Shown in pieces: positions 22,986 to 36,000 of a stretch of 64,000 bases of DNA. This DNA is from Sporothrix humicola (Eukaryota; Ascomycota; Sordariomycetes; Ophiostomatales; Ophiostomataceae), in the NCBI GenBank assembly GCA_021396245.1, contig WNYE01000002.1, positions 1-64,000 on the forward strand, given 5' to 3'. Within the stretch, counting starts at the first letter, position 1, and each line of letters begins with the position of its first letter. The translations under genes were made by a program, and so were the position numbers. Under the pieces are notes generated by a model. It searched no databases and had not been told where the DNA came from. It saw only the letters and a list, made by a program, of their open reading frames with translations.

Positions 22986-25900
22986 ATGGCCTCAAAACGA
23001 AAGGCCGCCGCCATGGGCGCGGCGCCAGAAGAGCCCGTCGACCCGTCCGATGAGCTGATGTTTCTCTGTCTCGGTGGCGGCAATGAGGTTGGCCGGTCTT
23101 GCCACATCATCCAGTACAAGGGAAAGACCGTCATGGTATGTTCTACGGTTTATACATGGTGTTATTTCAGCAGGAAACACAGCTCCTAACCTCTTATAGC
23201 TCGACGCTGGTCAACACCCTGCCTACGACGGCCTTGCATCCCTCCCTTTCTTCGACGACTTTGACCTCAGCACAGTCGACGTCCTCCTCCTCAGCCAGTA
23301 AGCCTCACCTCGTGTATATTTTTGTTTGCTTTTGGTGGAAATACCCCTCAGTATATGGGACAGAAAGGATAGCCTTGAATGGCCGGAATGGGATATATGG
23401 CTTCATTTTAAGTCATTTGGAAAAGACATCATACCCTAGGTGGTAGGAACGTCTTCATTTGCACTGCAGTAGTTCTGTGGTCGCTTGTGGTCTGGGCAAC
23501 TCGTTTCCTGTATCGTTTGAAAGATGTTTGTATGCAGTTATCAATACAATCAAGTCTGTTTATGTTGCCCATGGCCCATTCTTGTCTCTTTTTTTTGTGT
23601 TTGTAAACATTGTGCTTTCTTTTTGAAATATAGGGTCGTCGATCTGTACTAACCATGTGTCCAGTTTTCACATCGACCACGCCGGGTCTTTACCATATGT
23701 GCTGGCAAAAACAAACTTCCGCGGCCGTGTCTTCACGACACATCCCACAAAGGCCATCTACAAGTGGCTGATCCAGGACAGTGTCCGTGTCGGCAACACC
23801 TCGTCCAACCCGACAACACAGCTCGTCTACACCGAGCAGGACCATCTCAGCACATTCCGCCAGATCGAGGCCATTGACTACCACACAACACACACCGTCT
23901 CGGGCATCCGCATCACGCCATATCCTGCCGGCCATGTCTTGGGAGCGGCCATGTTCCTCGTCGAGATTGCCGGCCTCAAGATCTTTTTTACAGGCGACTA
24001 CTCGCGCGAACTGGATCGGCATCTGGTGTCGGCCGAGGTGCCCAAGGGCGTCAAGATCGATGTGCTCATCACAGAGTCCACGTACGGCATTGCGTCTCAC
24101 GTTCCTCGCCTGGAGCGCGAACAGGCGCTGATGAAGTCCATTACGGGCATTCTCAACCGTGGCGGGCGTGTGCTGATGCCTGTCTTTGCGCTCGGCCGTG
24201 CCCAGGAGCTCCTCCTAATCCTCGACGAGTACTGGAGCAAGCACCCCGATTTCCAGAATTTCCCCATCTACTATGCCAGCAACCTCGCCAAGAAGTGCAT
24301 GGTGGTGTACCAGACATACACGGGCGCCATGAACGATAACATCAAGCGCCTGTATGCCGAGCGTGCACGAGAGGCCGAGGCCTCAGGCAACACGGCCGGT
24401 GGTGGTGGACCGTGGGATTTCCGGTTTATTCGGTCGCTCAAGAGTCTTGATCGGTTCGAGGATATTGGCGGCTGTGTCATGCTGGCCAGTCCCGGTATGC
24501 TGCAAAACGGTGTCAGCCGCGAGCTTTTGGAAAGGTGGGCGCCCAGCGACAAGAACGGCGTCATTATCACCGGTTACAGTGTCGAGGGCACAATGGCCAA
24601 GCAGATTATGCAGGAGCCAGAGCACATTCAGGCCGTCATGTCGCGCAGTCTGACTGGCGCTAGCCGGCGGGCACCAGGAGCAGACTCGGAAAAGGTGCTG
24701 ATTCCACGGCGGTGCAGTGTCCAAGAGTACTCTTTTGCGGCACACGTCGACGGCACAGAAAACCGCGAGTTTATCGAGGAAGTGAATGCTCCGGTGGTGG
24801 TAAGTAAAGCCCTGTACTATTTTTTATCCGTACTCTGTTATCCGTCCATACTAACACACATAGATTCTCGTCCATGGTGAGCAGCACAACATGATGCGTC
24901 TCAAGTCCAAGCTGCTGTCGCTCAACGCGGGCAAGGCCGAAAAGGACAAGATGAAGGTGTTCAGCCCGCGCAACTGCGAGGAGCTGCGTGTTCCCTTCAA
25001 GACGGACAAGATCGCCAAGGTTGTCGGCAAGCTGGCAACAGTAACGCCGCCCACGCAAATCGGCCAGCAAGATGCAGACCAGAACGGGCCCATCATCACT
25101 GGCGTCCTTGTCCAAAACGACTTTAAGCTATCGTTTATGGCGCCCGAAGACCTTCACGAGTACGCCGGTCTGACCACCACGACGATTGTCTGCCGGCAGC
25201 GGCTAACCCTCAGTGCAGCGGGTATTGACCTGATCCGCTGGGCGCTCGAGGGTACCTTTGGCGCCATTGAGGAGCTGCCAGAGATGCACAAGCAAAAGTC
25301 AGTCAAGCCGCCACAGCAGAACGGCAAGAGCTCCTCAAAGAAGATTGGTGCCAACGGTGCTTCGTCCGAAGGAGAATCCGTCCAAAAGAACGGCGACGCT
25401 GAGGACGAAGACATGGACGACGACAAGTTTTACGATGAAGACGACGAGGAGGAAGAGGGCGAGGCAGACGAAGACGAAGAAGAGGAGGCCGACGAGGAGA
25501 TTAACAAGCTCGTCGCCGCCTACCTCGTGATGGGCTGCGTCTCTGTGCGCTACTATACCAATGGCGAAATTGAGCTCGAGTGGGAGGGCAACCTTCTCAA
25601 CGACGGCATTGCCGATGCCGTCATGGCCGTGCTCTTTTCCGTCGAAAGCAGCCCAGCCGCCGTCAAGCGTGAGTTTTGCTATCCCATACAGAATCAACCG
25701 AGAACCAAGACACACTAACACGATACAGAATCCGGAAAGAATGGCCATTCGCACAGCCACGACCATGGAGACCACGACCATGACAACCACCACATCCTGC
25801 CTGTGCGCAACCTGCACGCCCACATCACGCCTGAAGAGCAGTTCAGCCGCCTGTGCATGTTCTTGGAGGCCCAGTTTGGCGCCGACAACGTCTCGCCCAT

Positions 25901-26225
25901 TGCCGAGCCGCGCCTGCCAGAGGAGGAGGCCGAAGGCGAGGCTACCAAGCAGATTACTGATGGTAATGGTGCAGAGGGAGACGACACCGAAAAAGCCGCC
26001 GACGACTCGGCAGACGAGAAACGCCAGGAGCGGGTCCGTCGCGAACTCGAGCGCCTGCATGCAGCCGGCATCCCCGTCCCGGGCGTCCTCGTCAAGGTCG
26101 ACAAGATGGAGGCCAAGGTCTGGCTCGACGACCTGGAGATTGAGTGTGCCCAGCGGGTGTTTGCCGACCGTGTGCGTGCCGTCGTGGAACGTGCCGTGGA
26201 AGTGACGGCTCCGCTGTGGCGGTGA
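22986..26225 (+). CDS. ysh1: Ysh1/CPSF73 pre-mRNA 3'-end endonuclease
   Basis: Five exons (22986-23135, 23200-23297, 23665-24799, 24864-25668, 25729-26225) encode 894 residues. This is the zinc-dependent metallo-beta-lactamase/beta-CASP nuclease that cuts pre-mRNA before polyadenylation within the nuclear CPF/CPSF complex. The catalytic motif HFHIDH sits at residues 83-88. [21 protein letters not shown], the beta-CASP motif ESTYG, the [12 protein letters not shown] segment and the C-terminal domain follow in order. Intron 2 (367 nt) splits the codon of the first catalytic His, after CA. The other introns are about 60-65 nt. Two insertions stand out: a Glu/Asp tract at about 25400-25500 and a His/Asp-rich stretch coded just after intron 4 (from 25748). 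All five phases agree. It is divergent to TAF4. Confidence 0.95.
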
Positions 26226-27583
26226 AATATTGCAAAAATAAAAGGAGGAAATTAAGCCGGGCGTTGGTCTGTTTTCTATTACTTTTTGGAGTTATCTATG
26301 TCAAGGCTTTACGTCGGGATATTCTGTCTGCCTTTTGCTTTTACCTGCTCATCTGTTTGAGCCTATTTTATGGCACATGTAGTACCCCATCTAGCAAAGC
26401 TCGGTCAATCTACGGACAATAAATCACTGTGTGCATCTGAGGTTGAGACATTGGTATTGTGGGAATTATGGTCATGTCTGTTATTTAAACAAGGTGTCGG
26501 TTGAGAGGAAGGAATAAAGGCCCAGGAAAAATATACAAAAAATATCACTGTCTTTACTTCTTTTAATATTCTGTTTCGTTTGTATTTATTTTTCTTACGA
26601 ATATCTAAAAAAAGTAAAAAAAAGATTTAAAATTATTTCAAATAAAAAATGCCTGGAAAGGCAACAAAAACACAAACTGGATAATAAAATTAGTGCAAAT
26701 ACCATCAAGACTCCTAGGAATTCATATAAAAGTCTTGATTTTCATGAAAGAAGGCATCTCTTTGAAGTGGTCTGATTTCTGTGCGTGTGGCTTACACGTT
26801 TTGATGGATTAATTGGATGGTCGAGGCTGGCGAATGACAGGCCTGGAATATCTGGATTTTGGGGGGTTTTTGCGTGCAGCTTGCCCCACGTCGGGAGGCA
26901 CCCGATCACCGACCGATAAGAGAAGGCTTGGGGCGCCTACTGCGCAAGAATGCGCCAAAACGGCCTAAGAAGTACCAAGAACTGCCAGCAACAGCCAAAA
27001 ACAGCCGAAAAATAGCGCTAGAGCACATGGAAGTTAAGGGCGAGGGGCAAGGAAGCCAGCGAAGACAGCGAAGACAGTGGAGCGAGGCAAGGCACGAGGA
27101 AGGGACCAGTGCTGCCCAATTGGCTAATTGGTGGCAGCCCCTCGCGCCTTCCATCTGAAAGAAGCGCTGGTCCCAACTGGCCCATGCTGGCCCAGGCACA
27201 GGCACAAGCCGACCCAGCCCACGGTCCGATAGCGCTAGCCATTTTCACGTCTTTTCGCCGGGGAAATTTTTTTTCTCTTTTTCTCGAGGGACGTCTGATC
27301 AGAGGAAAAGTGAAAACGGGTCCTGCGAGAAAGGCGCCTTTTAACTTGAGTCTTTTGCTTTTGGCCTTTTTTACCTTTTTTAGCTTTTTTTTTTCTCTTC
27401 GTACGACGACTTTCTCCGAAAAACACCGACGAGTTGTTTACTGTCCTTTTTCTTCCACGTTTTTGCCCAGCTTGCGACTTTTCCTCGTCTTCCATCTCGT
27501 CTTCGATTTGTGTCTTTGACCTCGACATCTCCCCTCCTTTCGCCTTACGCTTCTCGACTTTCTTTCGACCTCACACATACACA
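26226..27583. other. Intergenic region, ysh1 3' end and ggc1 promoter
   Basis: About 1.36 kb. From 26,520 to 26,700 it is very AT-rich with A runs. From about 26,930 to 27,240 it is GC-rich, with short repeats of GCGAAGACA and GCCA type. The last 200 bases before the start codon are T/C-rich with a leader rich in CTTTC. No gene was seen. Confidence 0.5.
27116..27131. promoter_or_regulatory. CCAAT-box cluster upstream of ggc1
   Basis: CCAATTGG is followed after three bases by a second ATTGG, giving one direct and two inverted CCAAT pentamers in 16 bases, about 460 bases before the Ggc1 start. CCAAT is the site of the fungal HAP/CBC complex, which controls many mitochondrial genes. Functional assignment is inference. 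Confidence 0.4.
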
Positions 27584-28748
27584 ATGTCTCCTCCGGCGGG
27601 CGGTTCCCACAAGGAGTCCAACCTGGCTCGTCTGCTGGGCTCTGGTATGCGACCCCAACACGGCGACAATGGCGACAATTGGTGACAATGGGTCGTCGAG
27701 GCCCAATGCGACAGATAGACAGACACAGTTGGCTGACTTGCGGTGTGCGTCTTTATAGGTTCGGCTGGTATCGCGGAGCTTGCTGTCTTCCACCCGGTAT
27801 GTCGGTCCCGAGCCCAATTCTTTGGCAGAAAGAACCTTTTATCTAACAGCTCTCCCATTACAGGTCGACACGATCGCCAAGCGTCTGATGAGCAACGAGG
27901 GCAAGGTATGCGCCAACCCCACCGATGACGGCCCAATCCCCTCCCAGGTCTCCGGTTCTAACATACACTTCTCTCTCTAGATCGTCGACTACGCCCAGCT
28001 CAACAAGGTCATCTTCAAGGACAAGGCCGCGGCCCCCTTCTCGCGCAAGTTTGTCTCGCTCTTCCCCGGTCTCGGCTACGCTGCCGGCTACAAGGTCCTC
28101 CAGCGGATATACAAGTACGGCGGCCAGCCCGTTGCCCGCGACTACCTCGCCGAGCACTATGGCAAGAACTTTGAGAAGGCCTTTGGCGCCAAGACCGGCA
28201 AGGCCATTATGCACTCGACGGCCGGCTCGCTGATCGGCATCGGTGAGATTGTCCTGCTGCCCCTCGACGTCCTCAAGATCAAGCGCCAGACGAACCCCGA
28301 GGCCTTCCGCGGCCGTGGCGTGCTGCGCATCATCAAGGACGAGGGCTTTGGCCTGTACCGCGGCTGGGGCTGGACGGCGGCCCGCAACGCCCCCGGCTCG
28401 TTTGCTCTGTTTGGTGGCTCCGCCTTTGCCAAGGAGTTCTTGTTCAAGCTGCAGGACTACAACAAGGCCAGCTGGTTTCAGAACTTTGTCGCCTCGATCG
28501 CCGGTGCCTCTGCCTCGCTGATTGTCTCTGCCCCGCTCGACGTCATCAAGACCCGTATCCAGAACCGCAACTTTGACAACCCCGAGAGCGGCTTCCGCAT
28601 CCTGACCAACATGGCCCGCAACGAGGGCTTCTCGTCCTTCTTCAAGGGCCTCGTGCCCAAGCTGCTGATGACGGGCCCCAAGCTGGTCTTCTCCTTCTGG
28701 CTGGCGCAGACCCTCATCCCCGCCTTTGACACTGCGCTGAAGCGGTAA
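27584..28748 (+). CDS. ggc1: Mitochondrial GTP/GDP carrier Ggc1
   Basis: Four exons (27584-27644, 27759-27796, 27864-27905, 27981-28748) encode 302 residues. The first three exons are very short, 61, 38 and 42 nt. The protein belongs to the mitochondrial carrier family: three signature segments are present, HPVDTIAKR, LPLDVLKIKR and APLDVIKTR, each at the end of an odd transmembrane helix. Motifs such as FPGLGYAAGYKVLQR, KYGGQP, GEIVLLPLDV and GWGWTAARNAPGSFALFGG match yeast Ggc1 (Yhm1) closely over the full length. Ggc1 sits in the inner membrane and imports GTP in exchange for GDP, supporting mitochondrial protein synthesis, tRNA function and iron balance. All introns begin GTATG and end in TAG or CAG. 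The reading frame closes exactly across all three junctions. Confidence 0.95.
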
Positions 28749-30059
28749 TATCTATCTCTTCTCGGACAACTGTCAAACGATTATAACGACTTCGATGCAT
28801 TCCACGAGCGAAAGCGATGAGCGGAGAGACGAGCGGATGGAAAACATGAAATAAATAAAAGCGGCTTCAGTGCTGCGTGAGGTCCGTTGGTTCCGCATAA
28901 AAAGAAACGGTTCACGGTCCTGGGAGGAAACAGTCTTTTCGGGAGGATGGGAAGTCTGGGATGGCGTTTTTGTGTGTTAAAATAACCCTGGCATGTGCAT
29001 TTTGTGTCTCTTAATTTTTTGTCATCATTTTCTTGTTTGTCGAGTCTTTGTACTCTCATCCGATTTGGATCGGCCATAGAACATCTCCCTGAATTGATTG
29101 CTGGAAAGAAAGACGGTCATGATGAAGCGGAAGGTGAAGTTGAAAAGCAAAATAAAGGTTCGACCAAAGATCGATATCGAATTGTTTGCCGGCGGTTGAC
29201 TCGACGATGTTGGGCGCGAATGCAGGTCTCAAACGGTCGCCATCTCAATACTCTGTCGTCGAAAGATCGAATTGGATCGCATTGTGTGGCGTGACGTTGA
29301 ACTGCTGTCCGCATTGATATTGAATTGAGTTTTGCTTGCTCGCAGACGCACTCTCCAATTTGCACCAAATTGATCAGACCAGATGGACCCACTTTATTTT
29401 TGGATGTGTGCTGGTGTGCACCAAGCTGCAGCTGCAGGTCGTGGTTGCCCCGGCACCCGGTGGGTCCATTTGTTTATCCAAGCACGCCCACGTCTTGCCT
29501 GTTTTGCTGTTTTGATCCACACAGGGCCGCTGCCCATGCAAGCTGTGCCCGCTGTGCCCGCTCGCTCTTGCCTGTCCGAATGACGAAACAACTCCCCCTG
29601 TGCCTTCCCTTTGTTTGTATCTGGATCTTAATAACAAAAAGACAAAAAGTTTGGTTCGGGCAGGTGCGATACACAATAGTCCTCGCGATATAACCTCCAT
29701 CTTCTCAGGAAAAGAGGCAATCCCTTTGGGCATCGCTTCTTTGCATACTACGCTCTTTTACCACCCCTTCCCGAACATCTCTTTTTTGTTCTCTACCGCT
29801 TCATTCTTTACCGCTATTTAGTCTTTTTTCGAGTGTCAAGAAGACGTTTGACATTCTGGAAGGCACAAGCCGAGTGCTGATCGCAGAACTATTTACTTTC
29901 TCTTCTCCTCTTTTTCTCCTCTTCAAACTATCGCCAACATTCCAACATTCCTCACGATTCCTCACGCCACGCATCTTCCCCCTACTCTTCAACGTGCGCC
30001 ATTCCAGTCGACAATAACCTTCCCGACCGGCGCGGCCTCGCCTCTCGCCCACAACAACG
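28749..30059. other. Intergenic region before the giant coiled-coil gene
   Basis: About 1.3 kb without supported coding sequence. The last 200 bases are C/T-rich with CTTCTC runs and form the likely leader of the next gene. Confidence 0.45.
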
Positions 30060-33000
30060 ATGCCTCCCATCGAGCGCGACGTCGCTCTCTGGGACCCCGA
30101 GCGGGTGCTAAGACACCAGCATTCATCGTCGTCAGATCATGGCCGTTCTTTCATTCCCATGTGCGTGTGACTGCCCTTTCTCTCTCCTTCTTTTGAGTGT
30201 TTTCCTCTGCTTTTGCAGTGTTGCTTTCTTTTGCCTTCTATTGTGTCTCGAACATCTCAGCTCAGCCAAGTGTCTGTTGCCTTTGAGAGCTCTTGATTGC
30301 TGTGTTGCGTGCTTTGTATTGTGGTTCCGAATCCATCTTGCCACAAACAAACACATTGCAGACACAGACCCCCATTTTATTTCCATCGTTCACCATCTGT
30401 CATCTATGAACATCGCGTTTTCTTCTCTCTCCTCTCTCCAACGATGGCGGTCGTTTGGCGTCGACTGACTCAAAAACGCAAAAACAGGTGGGACAGTTCG
30501 GATCCCGAGCGGGCACCACCACCGCTGCCCCTGAACCCGCAGTCGCCTAGTGTCGGCACCTCGCGGCCGGGCACTTCCACGGCCATCCAGTCTGCACACG
30601 CCGCCCTCACCGAGAAGGCCCGCGAAAGCGCTCTCGTCTCAAACGCCCTTGCTAGACGCATCGGCGACGCTTCACCCGAACGCACACCGCGCTCTTCTCT
30701 CTCGCACACCAACTCTACCTCTACAACTTCCTCCGCACACTCGCACCGGCGCATGCAGTCGCTGCTGCCCAACACTGTCCGCGACTTGAGTCTTATGATC
30801 GAGACCAGTGGCGCCAACAACAACAACACGCGCGATTCAAACAGTTCGACCCCTCGGTCACCCGAAAAGTCGACTGCTCTTGTCGGCCTTCCATCAACAC
30901 CGCTCAAGAACCGCAGCGACCCCTTTATCGACGACAAGCCGCCCGCCGGTAGCAACCCTGTGCCGGGTCCTAGCTTGACGCCTATTGTGCGGCCCATTGT
31001 CCGGCGGCCACACCAGAGCATCCTCGGCGAGAACACACCGCCCCAGTCGGCCACTATGCTGGCTCTGCACAGCATGGCCTCTTCCAGTCCGAGCCAGAAG
31101 GAGCGTGAGCCGGGAGCACCACTCCCCATGCCTCCTACTTCTACTTCTTCACAACAGCTGCCACAGCCAGCACCACAGCCTCAACCCATTGCTGGGCCTG
31201 AGCCGGCTCCTGCTCCAGCTCCTCTTTCAAACGTCTCAAACAACAGCTCCGCAGGCGGTGCTAAGAGCCGCAATGGAGGCGGTAGCGGCAACAACAACCA
31301 GAGCATGGCCATGACCTTGTCCAAGCAGCCACACATGCATATGGAGCATTTGTCGAAGCAGATTCTGAGTCTGACCAGCATTGCAACCTCTCTGCAGAAG
31401 GAGATGTCGGCCCTTAGCCGTCGCAGCAGAGACAACGCGACCGACCTCATGAGCCTCAAGGAGGCAACCAACGCCAGAGACGAGGATATCCGCAAGAGCC
31501 TCCGCGAACTTATCACGAACGCGAGCGAAGCGCCCTCCATTCGCTCTCGCGACTCCTACCCGGGCGGTCCTTTTATGATTGACAACAAGCCCCACGGCCA
31601 GCCCCAGGCAACTTCGCCTCTCTCCAAGTCTGTCCGCCCCTTCTCACTTCCTCGCATCCCCTCGCCAAACAGCTTTGCTGCATCTCTCGACCGCGAATCT
31701 ATGAGCACGCCGTCTCTCTATGCAGCTGATGGGCCCAACACCATCTCTATGCTGGAGCGCATTGTCCGCGAGATGAGCACCAAGGAGGGCCAGGATCTTC
31801 TGATGAGCCGTCTATCTGAAGTCATTGAGAAGCTGGCCGGTATGGCTTCTGCTGCCAAGCTCGAGGAGCTGCTGCAGTTTGTCAAGGAGCGCCAGGACCA
31901 GTCTGTTGTCCCAGCTTCTGCCTCTGTTGGCGGCAACGGATTCATGGGCGGAGGTGGTCGCCCTCGCAACTATAGCTTTGATGAAGAGCCGGCCAGCTCC
32001 CAGCGCGAGATCGAGTACAACCGCAAGGGCCCCATGACCCAGCGCGCTGAGCGCCTGTTGCAGAGCGCGAGCGCTTCCGCTATTGACCAGCGCCGCTCTT
32101 CTGCACCTGCCACGGGTGCCAACGACGTGATCAGCGATGATGTCCTCAAGATCATCAAGACGGTCAAGGATAGCGTCGCCCAGGGTGGCGGTCTCACAGC
32201 CGAAGTCAAGGCTCTTGTCCGCGAGCTTCGTGGTGAAGTCCTGGGCATGGGCCGTGAGATTGGCCGTCGCCTGGATGAGGTTGAGGTGCGCGCCAAGGAC
32301 GAAGGCAAGCCGGCTGCTGCCACCCAGGCCGAGATGGCCAAGGTTGTCGAGGAGGGTCTGTCTGAGCTTAAGCAGCACATGAACAACCTTATGCGCGAGC
32401 ACCGTCGCCAGTCTGCTGCATCCGCTGCCACTATTGCCGCTGCCGCCGCCGAAGCCGTCCCTGCTGTCGACTACCAGGAAGTCTACAACTCCATGCGCGC
32501 TGCTCTCAAGGACTCCAAGGCCAACCAGCCCAATCGTCCCGAGCTCAGCCGCGAGGACGTCATTGAGGCCGTCAAGGATGCATGGGAGACCTACAAGCCC
32601 GAGATTGAGGTCCAGCAGATCGGTCTGGAACGCGACGAGGTCCTCACTTGCCTCGAGGAAGGTCTCCGTGACTATGCCCCCCGCAACGACCAGCCTGCTG
32701 GTGCTACCCGCGAGGAAGTGTTCAAGGCTGTCGTTGAGGGCCTGGCACACTTCCAGCCGCCCCAGATGCCTTCCAGTGGCATGTCTCGCGACGAAGTCCT
32801 CGATGCTGTCCGCGAGTGTCTCGAGGAGTTCGAGTTCCCCGTTGCCCCTTCTGCGATCGGTGCCGAGATTAGCAAGGAGGACATGGTTGATGCCGTTAAG
32901 CAGGGCCTCAATGGTTTCGACTTCCCCCAGCAGTCCAACCGTGACCTGATCTCCATGAACCCCACCGAAAACAGCGACGAGATCATCTCGCGTCTGCACG

Positions 33001-36000
33001 ACATCATGCAGTTTATGCGCGAAGAATTCAAGGCTGTCTCTGACGAGGCCAAGCAGAACGTCGCTGCCAACGGCCGTGATACCGAGCAGGTCTTGGATGC
33101 GACCAGAGACGGCATGGAGAAGCTGCGCTCTGACCTCGAAGCCTACGTTGACAAGGTTGCTGCTGCTGTGACCCACCAGGACTTTTCTGAGGGTCTTATC
33201 CGCACTCTCGATGTGTTCCGCGACGAAATCTCTGATCTTGTTTCCAAGGCATCGGATGGCTCCAAGGAGATGCTCAAGGAGGAGATCGAGTCTCTCCGTG
33301 ACACTGTCAACACGTCGCTGGTCCCGGCCATCCCTGTCCAGTCGCAGTCGTCTCCTGCCAACAACAGAGAGGTCCTCGAGGCGCTCCAGGAGGGCGTCAA
33401 CCTTCTGCGCAACGAGATCAGCAACCGTCACGTCAACAGCACTTCTGAGGTTCTCGACGCTATCCAGGAGGGCCTTTCGGACCTGCGCATCAGCATCGAC
33501 AGACTCGGTAACAAGCCTGCCGATCTTTCAGCCAACGACGAGATTCTCGATGCGCTCAAGTCTGGCCTCAGCGATGTCCGCACCGACATTGATGGCCTGC
33601 GCGACCAGACCAGCAACGCTGTCGCCACCGTCGAGACGAGCAACACGGCCATTGTCCCTGCCGACATGCTCAAGCACGACGACATCAAGAACCTCGAGAT
33701 GCTGATTACGCACCTCAGCACCAAGGTCGACGTCATTGACGCCTCGCAGGCCAAGCAGTCAACTGACCGTGAAATCGCCACCACGTCTGAAGAGGAGCCG
33801 TCCACTGCTCTTACCACTCAGCTCGACGAGGAGTGGAAGGATAAGATCATGGGCATGGAGTCCAAGCTTCACGCCATCCACGAGTCGGTTGCTGGCATTG
33901 CAAGCCGCGAGGTTCCTGCCTCGACCGTTTCCGATGCCGAGGAGACTCCTGCTCCTCGTCCTTCGACAGACGCTGCTTCTCGCGAGGATGTCGAGGCCAT
34001 TGAGACGATTCTGCGCAACACCAAGGCACGCCTTGACGACCTCATTGATGGTGACCAGTTCCCTCGCAAGGACCACCTCGAGAGCATTGAGACGCTCATT
34101 CTTGACACCAAGCACAGTCTCACCGATCTCAAGGACAAGATGGATGGTCTTTCGTCGCGCGAAGATATTAGCATGGTTGAGTCTCTGGTCGCCCAGGTGG
34201 CCAACGGCTTCGATGAGATGAAGGAGCGTCACGAGAAGCAGTTTGACGATCCCGAGCGTGTCACCAAGGCGGACGTCGATGCCATTGCGCTTGCCTGCCT
34301 GCAAGTCAAGTCTGCCGTCGAGCGCATGTCCCAGGCTGACGACAGCACTGGCCTTCCGTCCAAGGACGATCTGCTGAGCCTTGCCGTCATTGTTCGCGAT
34401 GTCCGCAGCCAGCTCGAGATGGATGCCACGATTGCCGCCAAGGCCTCGGAGGAGCGCCAGGCCGAGATTGTCGGTGTTGGCGAGCGCGTCCAGGATGTCA
34501 AGGAGTTTTTGGAGACTTTGAATGACACCATGAAGACGCGCTTGGAAGATGGTGTCCTTGGCATCGAGTCGGTTGGCAAGATTCTTGATTCTCTGAGCGA
34601 CACCATTGGCCGCAACAGCTCCGACCTGCACGACCTCTACGAGACGATGCGCCATGAGTTTGAAGAGTCGAGAGCTGGCGTCGTCGGCGTCAAGCTGGAG
34701 TCGGACGAGCGGTTCATGCAGACGACGGACATTCTCGAGTGCAAGATCGATGAAGGCATTGGTGCTCTCATTACCAAGTTTGACGAGTTCCAGCTGATAG
34801 CCGACGGCCGCATGCGCGTCAGCGAGGAGCGCGACGTTGAGGTGCAAGACGCCGTCGTTGGCACCAAGGTCATTGCTGACGAGCTCAAGCTGCTCATCGA
34901 TACTCTGGGCTCGGCTGTCACCGAGTCGCTCGAGAAGATGGAGGAGGCGTCCAAGACTGTCTTTACGCGCGTTGATGATATGGTCACCAAGGCCGAAGAC
35001 AACCACTCCGAGGGCAAGGCCGAGCACCAGCAGACGCGCGACCAAGTCCAGCAGGCCATTGATACCATCCAGGGCGTCCAGGGCCACGTCACCGAGTACC
35101 AGCCCAAGATTCTCGAGACCATCAAGGACGTGCTGCTTGTTGTCAGCGAGCACTTTGAGCACTCCAAGTCGTCCACCTCCACGATCCAGGAGAAGCTGAT
35201 CGAGGCCGAGACCAAGCAGCCCGAGATGCCGCTGCTGCCGCCTGTCGAAAAGTACGACGACACGACCATGCAGGAGAAGCTCGACAAACTGGTGGGCCAC
35301 ACCGACCTGGCCACCAACGCCCTGACCAAGCTCGAGAAGATGGATGCGCTCGTCGACCACACGCTTGCCGTTGACCAGGCTCTAACCAAGCTGGATCGTC
35401 TGGTGGAGCACTCTGAGGACACTGACAAGGCCCTCGTTGAGCAGAGCGGCAAGCTCGACCAGCTTGAGAAGCTTGAGCAGCTCGAAAAGTTGGAGAAGCT
35501 GGAGAAGCTCGACTACCTTGTCGCCCAGGCCGACACGACCAGCCAGGCGCTTGTCAGCCTAGAGAAGCTGGCCAAGCTGGACCAGATTATCGACCTGTCA
35601 CAGCTCGCTGGCCGTGCCTTTGACTCTCAACACGACAAGATCGACAAGCTTGTTGAACACACGCAGGTGGCCCAGGATGCCTACACCAAGCTCGACAACC
35701 TCGACAAGCTGGAGAAGCTCGAGGCCGTCGAGGAGAAGCTCGAAAAGCTCCACAAACTTGACCAGCTCGACGAGCTGATGGGCCACTCGCGTGTCGCCGA
35801 CGACAAGGCCGACCGGGCACTCTCTCAGCTCGAGACGCTCGAAAAGGTGCACCAGCAGGTGATGCGCACGGCTGCCGATCTTGCGCAGTACATGTCCACG
35901 CAGACTCAGCGCATTGCCGACGACCACGAGGACCGCGAGCGGACACTGCAGGAGACGACACTGGCTCTCGAGCGCCGCCAAGTCGAAAAGGAGCAGGCTG

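Noticed and set aside
31812..35360. Two long minus-strand frames (539 and 533 codons) opposite the giant coiled-coil gene
   Set aside because: They are antisense shadows caused by codon bias and repeats in the true gene. No domain or start context supports them.
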